A DNA stretch of 64,000 nucleotides from CAYXGZ01 sp964464755 (GCA_964464755.1 CAYXGZ010000017.1:3859-67858), one strand, 5' to 3'; shown: positions 48,301-56,838, counted from the first letter of the stretch. Notes: generated from the letters alone by a model not told the origin. Numbers and translations: made by a program.

Positions 48301-49208
48301 ACCGGGAAGAGGCCGTCCACCAGGTCCTCGACCGTCGCCGGCCAGCGAACCGCTCCGCCGAAGTAGCGGGTCAGCGGGTTGAAGCGGTGCAAGGCCGCGC
48401 AGGCGGCGAGGCCCACCCGCGCGTCCGCTCCGGACCAGCCGTAGCCCTCGAGCAGCGCGGCGAGCAGCCCGGGGCGGCCGCCCGCGAGCAGCAGGCCGGG
48501 CGTGACGAGCTCGTACAGGGGGTGGCCGACCTGCGCGTCCGCGAAGTCGACCAGGCCCCGGAGCTCGAGGCGCTCGTCGGCCAGGACGTTCTGGCCCGTG
48601 AGGTCGGCGTGGAGCAGCGGGGTTCGGGAGACGTCGCCCAGCCGGGCCCGGTCGAGCAGCGGGCCGATCAGCGCGACGACCTCCGCGGGGACGCCCCAGG
48701 CCGCCTGGCGCCGGAGGCAGAGGCCCGACTGCCGCCCGAGGAACTCCGCCCAGGTCGGACCCTCAGCGGGCGGCTCGATCGCGTGCAGGGCGGCGATCGC
48801 GCGCCCGAGCGCGCGGAGGACGCGGGCCCGGTCGGCCCCGTCCACCCCCGGCCAGGCGTCGTAGAGAGTCCGGCCCGGCAGCCGGTCGAGGAGCAGGTAG
48901 CTCCAGCCGTCGAGCCGGCCGCTGGCGAGGAGCCGGGGCGTGGGGACGGGCAGCCGCCCGGCCACGCGGGGCAGCACGCGGCGTTCGACCTCGATCTCGT
49001 CCCCGAAGACGGGCGGGGCCAGCTTGAGGACGTGGGCGTCGCCGGCGGCGACGACGAGGCAGCCGCCGCCCAGGTCCCGGAGCTCGACGTCCCCGAGGCC
49101 CAGCGAGCTCGCGAGCTCCGCGACGGCGGGCCGCCATCTCGGGGGGTCGGCGCGGTAGCGGTCGAGCCCGGCCTGGTCCGCGAGGTCGGGGAGGCGGCGT
49201 GCGTCCAT
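48297..49208 (-). CDS. Aminoglycoside phosphotransferase-family (APH) kinase
   Basis: 303 residues. The kinase-like fold is shown by VLKLAPPVFGDEIEVERRVLP (nucleotide Lys and Glu), DGWSYLLLDRLPGRTLYDAW (hinge), LLHADLTGQNVL (the HxDxxxxN catalytic loop) and LVDFADAQVGHPLYELV (the DFG-like metal Asp). The family includes antibiotic, choline, homoserine and methylthioribose kinases, so the substrate is open. A TACCAT box six bases before the ATG suggests a leaderless mRNA. Confidence 0.87.
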   Translation of the reverse strand: MDARRLPDLADQAGLDRYRADPPRWRPAVAELASSLGLGDVELRDLGGGCLVVAAGDAHVLKLAPPVFGDEIEVERRVLPRVAGRLPVPTPRLLASGRLDGWSYLLLDRLPGRTLYDAWPGVDGADRARVLRALGRAIAALHAIEPPAEGPTWAEFLGRQSGLCLRRQAAWGVPAEVVALIGPLLDRARLGDVSRTPLLHADLTGQNVLADERLELRGLVDFADAQVGHPLYELVTPGLLLAGGRPGLLAALLEGYGWSGADARVGLAACAALHRFNPLTRYFGGAVRWPATVEDLVDGLFPV

Positions 49209-49214
49209 GGCGAC

Positions 49215-49220
49215 ATGGTA
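49215..49220 (-). promoter_or_regulatory. TACCAT -10 box for the APH-family gene
   Basis: On the minus strand TACCAT ends six bases before the ATG at 49208. Confidence 0.45.
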
Positions 49221-49308
49221 GCGTTTCGGAATCCCTTGCCCCCCGGACCGGTTCGTGCGTTCTTGAAGTGACGACGGGAACCACGTACCGGAACCAAGGA
49301 GACTGCAG

Positions 49309-50118
49309 ATGAAGGCGATCCTGGCGATGCTGGCGGCGGCCCTGCTGACGGCGGGGACCGATTACGCGAAGCTGCTGGACGAGGCGAAGATCACGCTGGG
49401 CGACGCGGTGGCGCGGGGCCTCAAGGAGGCCGGCGACGGCGCCGCGGTGAAGGCCGAGCTGGAGCAGGAGGGCGGCAAGACGATCTTCTCGGTGGAGATC
49501 GCCCGGGGCGCGAAGGTCGAGGAGCTCCATCTCGCGGCCGCGGACGGCGCGGTCGTCGGCAAGGAGACCGAGGACGAGGACAAGTCGGCCCTGGTGAAGT
49601 CCTTCCGCATCACGCTGGCGCAGGCGGTCGAGTCCGCGCTCAAGAAGACGGCGGGCCGGGCCGTCCACGCCCGGCTCGGGACGAAGGGCAAGGCCGCCGA
49701 GGCCCGCGTGAAGATCTGGGACGGCGCCAAGCTCCTCGTCGTGTCCGTGGACGGCACGCAGGGGACCGTCCTGCGCGTCGAGGAGGCGAAGCCGGGCCGG
49801 GGCTACCTGGGCCTGAAGGGCGAGGACGCCGCCGGCGGCGTGAAGGTCACCGCGCTCGTGAAGGACATGCCCGCGACGAAGGCCGGCCTGAAGGAGGGCG
49901 ACCTGCTGACCTCCATCAACGGCAAGAAGGTCGCGACGCTCAAGGAGGTCGCGGCCATCGTCGCCCCCCTGGGCGAGGGCGCCGAGGCGAAGATCGAGTA
50001 CACCCGGGACGGCAAGTCCGCGACGCTGACCCTGAAGCTGGCCGGGGACGACGACGACGATGATGACGAGGACGACGACGAGGACGACGACGACGACGAA
50101 GATGGCGACGACGACTAG
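49309..50118 (+). CDS. Secreted PDZ-domain protein with a poly-Asp tail
   Basis: 269 residues. A short signal (MKAILAMLAAALLTAG) precedes two PepSY-like repeats (AKITLGDAVARGLKEAGDGAAVKAELEQ and FRITLAQAVESALKKTAGRAVHARLG). A PDZ domain follows (about 160-243: GYLGLKGEDAAGGVKVTALV, TKAGLKEGDLLTSINGKKV). The last 24 residues are almost only Asp and Glu and could bind calcium or other cations. An AGGAGA site lies seven bases before the ATG. The next gene pair encodes a sigma/anti-sigma module whose anti-sigma factor also ends in an Asp run. Confidence 0.85.
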   Translation: MKAILAMLAAALLTAGTDYAKLLDEAKITLGDAVARGLKEAGDGAAVKAELEQEGGKTIFSVEIARGAKVEELHLAAADGAVVGKETEDEDKSALVKSFRITLAQAVESALKKTAGRAVHARLGTKGKAAEARVKIWDGAKLLVVSVDGTQGTVLRVEEAKPGRGYLGLKGEDAAGGVKVTALVKDMPATKAGLKEGDLLTSINGKKVATLKEVAAIVAPLGEGAEAKIEYTRDGKSATLTLKLAGDDDDDDDEDDDEDDDDDEDGDDD

Positions 50119-50126
50119 ATGAGTCC

Positions 50127-50162
50127 GGGGCCGGGACGCCACGAGCGCCCCGGCCCCGTTTT
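50127..50162 (+). terminator. Intrinsic terminator after the PDZ gene
   Basis: A 9-bp GC-only stem (50127-50135 with 50149-50157) with a 13-base loop is followed by GTTTT, directly after the stop codon and before the sigma gene start. Confidence 0.75.
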
Positions 50163-50165
50163 CCC

Positions 50166-50720
50166 ATGAGCCCGTACGACGAGGCCGACGACGAGCAGCT
50201 CCTGGAGAGCTGCCGGGGGTCCTTCGAGCAGACCCGCCGGACCTTCGAGGTCCTGTACGAACGCCACCACCTGGCGCTCTTCAACTTCCTCCGGCGTTAC
50301 GTCGGAAGCGACCACGCGGCCGAGGACCTGCTCCAGGAGACCTTCCTCCGCGCCTTCCGGGGCATGGATGGGTTCCGGCCGGAGCGGCGACTCGCGGACT
50401 GGCTCTTCACGATCGCCCTGAACGCCGCGCGCGACCTGCGGCGGCGGAGGCGTCCCGCCGGGGAGCCGGGGGACTCCGCCTCCCCCGACGCCGGCCCCGA
50501 GGAGGCGACGGAGAGGCGAGAGGAGCACGAGCGCCTCTCCCGGCTGCTCCTCGACCTGCCCGAAGAGGAGCGGGCCGTCTTCCTCCTCTCGAAGGTCGAG
50601 GGCCGGCCGCTGCAGGAGGTCGCCGACCTGCTGGGCTTCTCGCTGCGCACCGCCAAGAACCGCCTGGCGGCCGCGCTGGACTCCCTGTCCCGGCGGATGA
50701 ACGCGGCGGAGGCCCCGTGA
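50166..50720 (+). CDS. ECF-type RNA polymerase sigma factor
   Basis: 184 residues. Region 2: HLALFNFLRRYVGSDHAAEDLLQETFLRAFRGMDGF. Region 4: LLDLPEEERAVFLLSKVEGRPLQEVADLLGFSLRTAKNRLAAALDSL (helix-turn-helix at the end). It is linked by GTGA overlap to the downstream anti-sigma factor. The start lies four bases after the terminator of the PDZ gene, so its mRNA must either be read through or start almost at the ATG; no TANNNT box is visible. Confidence 0.93.
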   Translation: MSPYDEADDEQLLESCRGSFEQTRRTFEVLYERHHLALFNFLRRYVGSDHAAEDLLQETFLRAFRGMDGFRPERRLADWLFTIALNAARDLRRRRRPAGEPGDSASPDAGPEEATERREEHERLSRLLLDLPEEERAVFLLSKVEGRPLQEVADLLGFSLRTAKNRLAAALDSLSRRMNAAEAP

Positions 50721-51850
50721 GCGACTGCGCGTCGATCGTCCGCCGTCTGCCGGGTCTTGCGGCGGGGGCCCTCGAGGAGGCGGAGGCCGCGGAGCTCGAG
50801 CTCCACCTCGCCGGTTGCGCGGCCTGCCGCGCGGCGCGCGAGCACCTGGACCGCACCGTGGCCGCGTTCGCCTCGCTGCCCCCGGCCCGGCCCTCCGCGC
50901 GCGTCTGGGCCGGGATCCGCGACGGGATGGAGCGCGAGCTGACGAAACCTCCGGCCCGTCGCCGCTCGATGGCCTGGCTGGCCCCGGCCTGGGGCCTGGC
51001 GGCCGCCTCCCTGATCCTCGTGCTCTTCGTCGCGACGCCCTCCACCCGTCCGCCGGGCGCCCGGCTCGCGTCGGGCCGCGCCGTGATCGACGGTCGGGAG
51101 CTCGCGGTGGGCGCGTTGATCCCCGACGGCGCGCTGGTCGAGATCCCGGGCGGCCGGGCCGAGCTGGACTTCGGCCCGGCGCGGGCGGCGCTCGCCGCGG
51201 GCTCGCGGCTGAGGGTCGTCACCAGCGCGGGTCGTTCCGTCGTGCGGCTCGAGGCGGGGTCCGGGGACTTTGAGGCACTGCGCGTGGAGACGTCGCTGGG
51301 CGCGGCCGAAGGGACCTTCTCGCTCGACCTGGACGGCTGGGGCGGCGCGGATCTCCGCGTCGCGGCCACCGGGACGTGGCGCGAGCTCGGATCGGGACGG
51401 GAGCGGCCGATCGCGGAGTACGCGGCCTTCGTCGCGGATCGCGCGGCGGCCCGGGAGGCGGGGGCGAGGTGGGGTCGCCGGGAGCCCGGGGCCCGCGAGG
51501 ACGGCGAGCGGCTGCTGCCGGGATTCGAGGAGCGCCGCGCGCACCGGGCGGCCGCGGACCTGGCCTGGGCCCGGTGGTCGGCCCGGCTGCGGCTGGATCC
51601 CCCGGCGTCGGGGCGGCTGCGCGACGCCGTCTCCCGGATCGCCCGCGAGGGGGAGGCGAAGGGCCTGCCGGCCGGGTGGCTCTCGCGGAGGAGCGTCGCC
51701 CTCGCCAATCCCGCGGACCGCTCGAACGCGATGCTCCTGAAGGGCGAGCTGGAGTCGCGGGTGGCGCCGGGTCTCGACGCGGCGCAGCGGGAGGACTGGC
51801 ACGAGCTGCTCGAGGACGAGGAGGAGGGCGACGACGACGACGACGACTAG
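50717..51850 (+). CDS. Anti-sigma factor with zinc-finger domain, large periplasmic part and Asp tail
   Basis: 377 residues starting at a GTG inside the sigma stop. The N-terminal zinc finger is ELELHLAGCAACRAAREHLDR (HxxxC-x-x-C). A membrane helix lies at about 91-110 (LAPAWGLAAASLILVLFVA). A FecR-like beta domain follows (about 120-215: IDGRELAVGALIPDGALVEIPGGRAELDFG) before a helical region. The protein ends in a short acidic run (EEEGDDDDDD), like the neighbouring PDZ protein. It should control the sigma factor encoded just upstream. Confidence 0.82.
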   Translation: MSDCASIVRRLPGLAAGALEEAEAAELELHLAGCAACRAAREHLDRTVAAFASLPPARPSARVWAGIRDGMERELTKPPARRRSMAWLAPAWGLAAASLILVLFVATPSTRPPGARLASGRAVIDGRELAVGALIPDGALVEIPGGRAELDFGPARAALAAGSRLRVVTSAGRSVVRLEAGSGDFEALRVETSLGAAEGTFSLDLDGWGGADLRVAATGTWRELGSGRERPIAEYAAFVADRAAAREAGARWGRREPGAREDGERLLPGFEERRAHRAAADLAWARWSARLRLDPPASGRLRDAVSRIAREGEAKGLPAGWLSRRSVALANPADRSNAMLLKGELESRVAPGLDAAQREDWHELLEDEEEGDDDDDD

Positions 51851-51886
51851 CCGGCCCGGCTTGTTCTCAAACCGCCCCGGTTTTCA

Positions 51887-51892
51887 TAGACT
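51887..51892 (+). promoter_or_regulatory. TAGACT -10 box for the deoxyhypusine-synthase-like gene
   Basis: TAGACT ends nine bases before the ATG at 51902. Confidence 0.45.
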
Positions 51893-51901
51893 CCACGCCC
51901 T

Positions 51902-53014
51902 ATGAAAAACCCCAAGATGAAGAAGCTGTCCCGCGGGCTGCGCGAGCTGATCCTGACGGGCGACGGGTCGGGCGCGGGCCGGGCCGCGAAGGGCACGCTG
52001 ACCGACTACGTGAGGAAGGGCCGCGCGCCGGTCTCCGCGTTCGCGGAGCGGACGCTGAACCACTGCAACGGCGGCGCGACGCTGCAGGCCGCGCAGTGGC
52101 TGAAGGCGCACTCGGACCGGGGCGGCAAGATCGTCGTGACGATCGCGGGGGCCCTGAGCTCCTTCCAGGTCGGCGTGATGCTCGCGGAGCTGATCCGCAA
52201 GGACAAGGTCCACCTCGTCTCCGCGACGGCGGCGAACCACGAGGAGTCGTACTACCGCTACGTCGCGCACTCGCACTACAGCTACATCCCGCGCTACACG
52301 GAGCTGACGCCGGCGCAGGAGGCGGAGCTCCGCGACGCCGGGCTGCGCCGCATCACGGACACCTTCCTGCCCGAGGACGAGAGCGTCCGGATCATGGAGC
52401 CGCACCTGCTGCGGATGTGGAAGGACGCGCAGGCGAAGGGCGAGCGGTACTTCCCCCACGAGTACTTCCGGCGGCTTTTCTCCGAGCGGCTGATCAAGCC
52501 GGACCCGAAGGCGAATCCCGAGGACTGCTGGGCCTACGCAGCCTGGAAGAAGGACATCCCCGTCGTGATCCCCGGCTTCGAGGACTCGACGATGGGCAAC
52601 ATCTTCGCGAGCTACACGTACGGCGGGAAGTACCGCAACCCGAACGGGCCGCTGATCGACCAGAACATCATGAAGACGGGGCTCGAGTACTTCACGGCGC
52701 TCTACGACTGGTACATGGAGACGGCGAAGGGGAGCCCGGTGGCGTTCCTGCAGCTGGGCGGCGGGATCGCGGCGGACTTCCCGATCTGCGTGGTGCCGTC
52801 GCTGAAGCACGACCTGCAGCGGCACGGCGTGCGCGACTGGGCGGGCTTCATCGAGATCGGCTCGTCGCCGATGTCGTACGGCTCGTACTCGGGGGCGGGC
52901 GGCAAGGAGAAGATCACCTGGGACAAGCTCTCGACGAAGAGCTACTACCAGATCATCCAGAGCGACGCGACGGTGGCGTTCCCGTGGATCGCGGCGGTCC
53001 TGCTGGGCCTGTAG
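51902..53014 (+). CDS. Deoxyhypusine-synthase-family protein, probable homospermidine synthase
   Basis: 370 residues, NAD-dependent transferase fold. Family features: HCNGGATLQAAQWL, VTIAGALSSFQVGVMLAELI, DKVHLVSATAANHEESYYR, PVVIPGFEDSTMGNIFASY, FLQLGGGIAADFPICVVPS, and GAGGKEKITWDKLSTKSYY, where the Lys of WDKL matches the lysine that forms the imine in deoxyhypusine synthase. Bacteria lack eIF5A, and bacterial members have been shown to make homospermidine from putrescine or spermidine, so that role is the best guess. The agmatinase-type gene at 6444 could supply putrescine. Confidence 0.87.
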   Translation: MKNPKMKKLSRGLRELILTGDGSGAGRAAKGTLTDYVRKGRAPVSAFAERTLNHCNGGATLQAAQWLKAHSDRGGKIVVTIAGALSSFQVGVMLAELIRKDKVHLVSATAANHEESYYRYVAHSHYSYIPRYTELTPAQEAELRDAGLRRITDTFLPEDESVRIMEPHLLRMWKDAQAKGERYFPHEYFRRLFSERLIKPDPKANPEDCWAYAAWKKDIPVVIPGFEDSTMGNIFASYTYGGKYRNPNGPLIDQNIMKTGLEYFTALYDWYMETAKGSPVAFLQLGGGIAADFPICVVPSLKHDLQRHGVRDWAGFIEIGSSPMSYGSYSGAGGKEKITWDKLSTKSYYQIIQSDATVAFPWIAAVLLGL

Positions 53015-53073
53015 CCGACCCATATGTTATGCTCTCCCGAGGTCGAGGACCCGGGACCCCCAGGAGTTCGCCC

Positions 53074-54327
53074 ATGATCGACATGTCCACGCTGTTCCGC
53101 GAGCAGGTCGAGCACGACGCCTCCGACCTGCACCTCAAGATCGGCCGGCCCCCCATCTTCCGCCTCGTCGGCGAGATGACGGTCTCCGACCACCCCGAGG
53201 TCACGGCGGAGGACATGGACACCGCGCTCAAGCAGCTCCTCGGCGAGGACGGCTACCGCAAGCTCCAGGACGAGGGCGAGGCGGACTTCTCGTACCTCTT
53301 CCCCGGCGTGGCCCGCTTCCGCATCAACGCCTTCCGCCACCTCGGCCAGCTCAGCCTCGCGGCCCGGGCGATCCCCATCCAGCCGCCGACCTTCGACAGC
53401 TACCCCCTGCCCCCGGTGCTGCGGGACCTCGTCACCGCGCCGCAGGGCCTGATCCTCGTGACGGGCCCGACGGGCAGCGGCAAGTCGACCACGCTCGCGT
53501 GCATGATCGAGCACCTGAACCAGACGCAGCCCCTGAACATCATCACGCTCGAGGACCCGGTCGAGTTCGTCTACACGGACCAGCGAAGCACGATCCGCCA
53601 GCGCCAGGTCGGGACCGACGTGCAGAACTTCCACGAGGCGCTGCGCCGCGTCCTGCGCCAGGACCCGGACGTGATCCTCATCGGCGAGCTCCGCGACCGC
53701 GAGACGGTCGAGATGGCGCTGCACGCCGCGGAGACGGGCCACCTCGTCCTGTCGACGCTGCACACGAACGACGCGAAGCAGACGATCGACCGCATCATCG
53801 ACATCTTCCCCGCGGAGACGCGGGATCACATCCGCTCGATGCTCTCGCTCACGCTCCACGCCGTGCTGAGCCAGCGGCTCGTGAGCCGGAAGGACCGCTC
53901 GGGCCGGGTCGTGGCGATGGAGGTCCTCGTCAACAACCCGCACGTGCGGGACCTGATCGCGCAGAACAAGATCCGCGAGATCGACGCCGCCCTGAAGGCG
54001 GGCCAGCACTACCGGATGCAGACCTTCAACCAGTCGCTGGCGAAGCTGGTCCAGGACGGGCTCGTGAAGGAGGAGGACGCGATGTCCACCTCCTCCAACC
54101 CCAACGAGCTGCAGCAGCTGCTGCGCGGCATCGGGGCGAGCACGCCCGCGGCGCCGGCGGCCGCGGTGCCGGGCCGGTCCCCGACCTCCCGGATCCAGGT
54201 CCCGGTCCAGGCCCCGGCCCCGGCCGTGGACCCGGAGTGGGAGTCGATGCTCGCGAAGGTGCGCCAGCAGCCCGCGGCGCCCCGCCCCTCCACCCCCGGG
54301 GACGACACGAAGTTCCGGACGAAGTAG
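53074..54327 (+). CDS. pilT: PilT-type ATPase (twitching motility/pilus retraction)
   Basis: 417 residues. N-terminal DASDLHLKIGRPPIFRLVGEM is the PAS-like domain of PilT. Walker A is GPTGSGKSTT (about residue 131-140), Asp box TLEDPVEFV, Walker B DVILIGELRD, and His box TGHLVLSTLHTND. The AIRNLIRE-like PilT signature appears as VRDLIAQNKIREI. After residue 345 comes an extended Pro/Ala-rich tail (about 70 residues) not found in typical PilT. No other pilus gene is adjacent, but an HTH/GspE fusion lies at 7593. CAGGAG precedes the ATG. Confidence 0.9.
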   Translation: MIDMSTLFREQVEHDASDLHLKIGRPPIFRLVGEMTVSDHPEVTAEDMDTALKQLLGEDGYRKLQDEGEADFSYLFPGVARFRINAFRHLGQLSLAARAIPIQPPTFDSYPLPPVLRDLVTAPQGLILVTGPTGSGKSTTLACMIEHLNQTQPLNIITLEDPVEFVYTDQRSTIRQRQVGTDVQNFHEALRRVLRQDPDVILIGELRDRETVEMALHAAETGHLVLSTLHTNDAKQTIDRIIDIFPAETRDHIRSMLSLTLHAVLSQRLVSRKDRSGRVVAMEVLVNNPHVRDLIAQNKIREIDAALKAGQHYRMQTFNQSLAKLVQDGLVKEEDAMSTSSNPNELQQLLRGIGASTPAAPAAAVPGRSPTSRIQVPVQAPAPAVDPEWESMLAKVRQQPAAPRPSTPGDDTKFRTK

Positions 54328-54373
54328 CCGAGGACGGCGTCCCGCCCGCGACGTCCGATGTCCAGGAGTGTCC

Positions 54374-55231
54374 ATGAGACCCTGGATCGCCCTCGCGGGC
54401 CTGCTGCTCGCCGCGTCGCCCCAGGACCGGCCGCCGCGGAACGTCGCCGACGCGAAGTACGGCCCCCACGCCCGGCACCTCTTCGACCTCTGGAAGGCGA
54501 AGACCGACGCCCCCTCGCCGCTGGTCGTGTTCATCCACGGCGGGGACTTCAGCGCCGGGTCGAAGTCGCAGGTCCCCCCGGCCCTCGTCAAGGCCTGCCT
54601 CGCGGAGGGGATCAGCGTCGCCTCGATCAACTACCGCCTGATCGACTCGGGCCCCTTCCCCGCGCCGATGCACGATGCGGCGCGGGCCGTGCAGTTCCTG
54701 CGCCGGAACCGGGAGGCCCATCACCTGGACGGCCGCATCGCCTGCGCGGGGTACTCCGCGGGGGCCGGGATCGCGCTGTGGCTGGCCTTCCACGACGACC
54801 TCGCCGATCCGAAGTCCGCGGACCCGGTCCTTCGGGAGTCGACGCGGATCGTCGGCGTGCTGGCGCAGGACGGCCAGTGCTCGTACGACCCGCGCTGGGT
54901 CAAGGCGAACGTCGGGGGCCGGACCCACGAGCACCCGGCGCTCCGGGCGTTCTACGGGCTGGCCAAGGGCGAGGAGGAGACCGCGAAGGCGTTCCGGCTT
55001 TACGAGGAGGCCAGCCCGATCGCGCACCTGGGGGCGGGCGACCCGCCCGTCCACCTCACCTACGCGGGGAACGACCCGCCGTCGAACCGGCCGGGCGCCG
55101 GCGTGCACAGCGAGAAGTTCGGCCAGGCGCTCCAGGCGCGGATGAAGGAGTTGGGCTTGGACTGCTCCCTGAAGGTGGGCGCCACCGACGTCGCCGACCA
55201 GCTCAAGTACCTCAAGCGGAGGTTCGAGTGA
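54374..55231 (+). CDS. Secreted alpha/beta-hydrolase (esterase/lipase family)
   Basis: 285 residues. A signal peptide (MRPWIALAGLLLAASPQD) precedes the hydrolase: LVVFIHGGDFSAGSKSQ (the HGG oxyanion motif of hormone-sensitive-lipase-like enzymes), SINYRLIDSGPFPAP, and GYSAGAGIALWLA (nucleophile Ser about residue 132). A late Asp region (VHLTYAGNDPPS) and KVGATDVADQLKYL are seen, but the expected catalytic His near the C-terminus is not obvious: a clear H is only at GVHSEKFG. Activity is therefore uncertain. AGGAG lies six bases before the ATG. Confidence 0.78.
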   Translation: MRPWIALAGLLLAASPQDRPPRNVADAKYGPHARHLFDLWKAKTDAPSPLVVFIHGGDFSAGSKSQVPPALVKACLAEGISVASINYRLIDSGPFPAPMHDAARAVQFLRRNREAHHLDGRIACAGYSAGAGIALWLAFHDDLADPKSADPVLRESTRIVGVLAQDGQCSYDPRWVKANVGGRTHEHPALRAFYGLAKGEEETAKAFRLYEEASPIAHLGAGDPPVHLTYAGNDPPSNRPGAGVHSEKFGQALQARMKELGLDCSLKVGATDVADQLKYLKRRFE

Positions 55232-55328
55232 GGGTGGCCGCCCGGATTCTGTAACTCCCCCCCGCGAACGGCGTAGGTATCCCGTCGTCCAGGTACCGGC
55301 CGGACTCCCCTCGCGGAAGGGATGCCGC

Positions 55329-55703
55329 ATGAGCATCGGAAAAATGGCGGGAATCGGCGTCGCGGTCGTCCTCGTCGTGGCGGGCGCGCTCGTCGCGGGG
55401 TCCCTCCAGGACCCCATCGTCCTGATCACGGAAACGGGGTACGAACCCGCCGTCCTCGAGGTCGTCGTGGGCCACTCGGTGAGGTTCGAGAACACCACGC
55501 GGAGGCCCCAGACGGTCACCTCGCGGCTCCCCGTCGAGGACCCGAAGCAGGAAGGGGACCTGGACAAGGGGGGCTTCGACTCGGGCCCGATCCGGCCCGG
55601 GGCGACGTGGACCTACAAGTTCGCCAAGGAAGGGACCTTCGAGTTCTTCAACCGGATGGACCGGTCCATGACCGGCACGATCGTCGTGAAGCCGGCCAAG
55701 TAG
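55329..55703 (+). CDS. Cupredoxin-like protein lacking copper ligands
   Basis: 124 residues. An N-terminal membrane anchor (AGIGVAVVLVVAGALVAGS) is followed by a plastocyanin-type beta barrel (GYEPAVLEVVVGHSVRFEN ... TWTYKFAKEGTFEFFNRMDRSMTGTIVV). In copper-binding relatives the first ligand sits in PHTV and the others in a C-x-x-H-x-x-M loop; here these are PQTV and N-R-M-D-R-S-M, so only the Met remains. It therefore probably does not bind copper in the usual way and may serve as a structural or protein-binding module. Confidence 0.75.
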   Translation: MSIGKMAGIGVAVVLVVAGALVAGSLQDPIVLITETGYEPAVLEVVVGHSVRFENTTRRPQTVTSRLPVEDPKQEGDLDKGGFDSGPIRPGATWTYKFAKEGTFEFFNRMDRSMTGTIVVKPAK

Positions 55704-55782
55704 ATCGCGGCGCCCGGGCCCCCGGATTTTCCCATGGATTCCGCCGGCGAATCCGTAGTGGAGGCGCCCATCGAGGTGCCCC

Positions 55783-56772
55783 ATGGATGACGCCGACAAG
55801 CAAGAGGTCCTGCAGGCCGCCGGCCGGGTCCCCGGACTCCGCCGCGGGCTCGAGGAACTCTTCGCGACCCCCTCGCGCGACGCGATCCTGAACAAGGTCG
55901 CCCGGTGCCGCGGGGTGGTCCTCCTCCGCGAGAAGGTCTCGGCCGTCGTCGCCTCCTACCTCGACCACGAGAACTGGGAGGTCCGCCAGGGCGCGGTGCT
56001 CGGCCTGGCCGAGCTCAAGGGCCGGTCCCAGTTGCCCCGGATCGAATCCCGACTCGAGGATCCGCATCCGCGGGTCCGGGCGAACTCGCTCCAGGTCGTC
56101 GCGGAACTCGCCGGGACCGCCTCCGCGGCCCGCGTCGCGGAGCGGCTGGCGGATCCCGACCCGGGCGTGCGCCGCGCCGCGCTCGGGGCGCTCGTCGAGC
56201 TCGAGGCGGACCCGGCGCTGGTCCGCCCGCTCCTGCAGCGGGGCGACGCCGGCTCGAGGGCCGTCGTCCTCGAGGCGCTCGAGCTGCTCGGGGACCGGGC
56301 CTCCGCGGCGCAGGCCCTGGAATTCTTGCGGGATCCCGATCCGCAGCTGCGGATCCGGGCGATCCGGTACCTGTCGCGGCTCGGCCGCGAGGCGCCGGTC
56401 GAGACCGTGCTCGGGTGCGCGACCGACCCGGAACTCGGCGTGCGCAACGCGGCGTGGGAGCTGCTGCCCCGGACCGATCCCCGCTCGATCGCGAGGGCTC
56501 GCGACCTGCTCCGGCATCCGGACCCGGCGATCCGGCTGCACGCGGCCTACACCCTGCCGTCCGCGGAGCTGCCGGCGACCCTCGTGCCGCAGGTGGCGGC
56601 CGCGCTCGACCAGGCCGACGAGCGCCTCGCCCTCCAGGCGGCGCTGATCGTCGAGTCGCTGGCGGGCGCCCGCTGGGAGCGCGTGGACCGCACGGGGCGC
56701 TACCCCGAGGTCGTCGCCGCCGCCCGGGAGTGGTGGAGGCTAAATTCCGCTGACCCCCGCTGGTCCTCCTGA
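55783..56772 (+). CDS. HEAT-repeat protein
   Basis: 329 residues made of about eight two-helix repeats with the PBS-lyase-type HEAT signature (e.g. HENWEVRQGAVLGLAEL, DPHPRVRANSLQVVAEL, DPDPGVRRAALGALVEL, DPDPQLRIRAIRYLSRL, HPDPAIRLHAAYTLP). No signal peptide. HEAT proteins act as binding scaffolds; a partner cannot be named. GAGGTG precedes the ATG. A small hairpin (55736-55754) lies between this gene and the cupredoxin. Confidence 0.87.
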   Translation: MDDADKQEVLQAAGRVPGLRRGLEELFATPSRDAILNKVARCRGVVLLREKVSAVVASYLDHENWEVRQGAVLGLAELKGRSQLPRIESRLEDPHPRVRANSLQVVAELAGTASAARVAERLADPDPGVRRAALGALVELEADPALVRPLLQRGDAGSRAVVLEALELLGDRASAAQALEFLRDPDPQLRIRAIRYLSRLGREAPVETVLGCATDPELGVRNAAWELLPRTDPRSIARARDLLRHPDPAIRLHAAYTLPSAELPATLVPQVAAALDQADERLALQAALIVESLAGARWERVDRTGRYPEVVAAAREWWRLNSADPRWSS

Positions 56773-56803
56773 TCGCGGCGCGACCCGATTCCGCCGGCCG
56801 GGA

Positions 56804-56832
56804 TTGACAGGGGGCGCCGGCTCCCCGAGGAT
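56804..56832 (+). promoter_or_regulatory. Promoter TTGACA-N17-GAGGAT for the FMN reductase gene
   Basis: A perfect -35 TTGACA (56804-56809) stands 17 bases from GAGGAT (56827-56832), which ends six bases before the ATG at 56839. The strong -35 may offset a -10 that lacks its first T. This is the clearest two-part promoter in the window. Confidence 0.6.
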
Positions 56833-56838
56833 CGCTCC

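Noticed and set aside
50048..50118. GAC/GAT trinucleotide repeat as a microsatellite or binding array
   Set aside because: It is the codon run for the acidic C-terminus of the PDZ protein, in frame to the stop.
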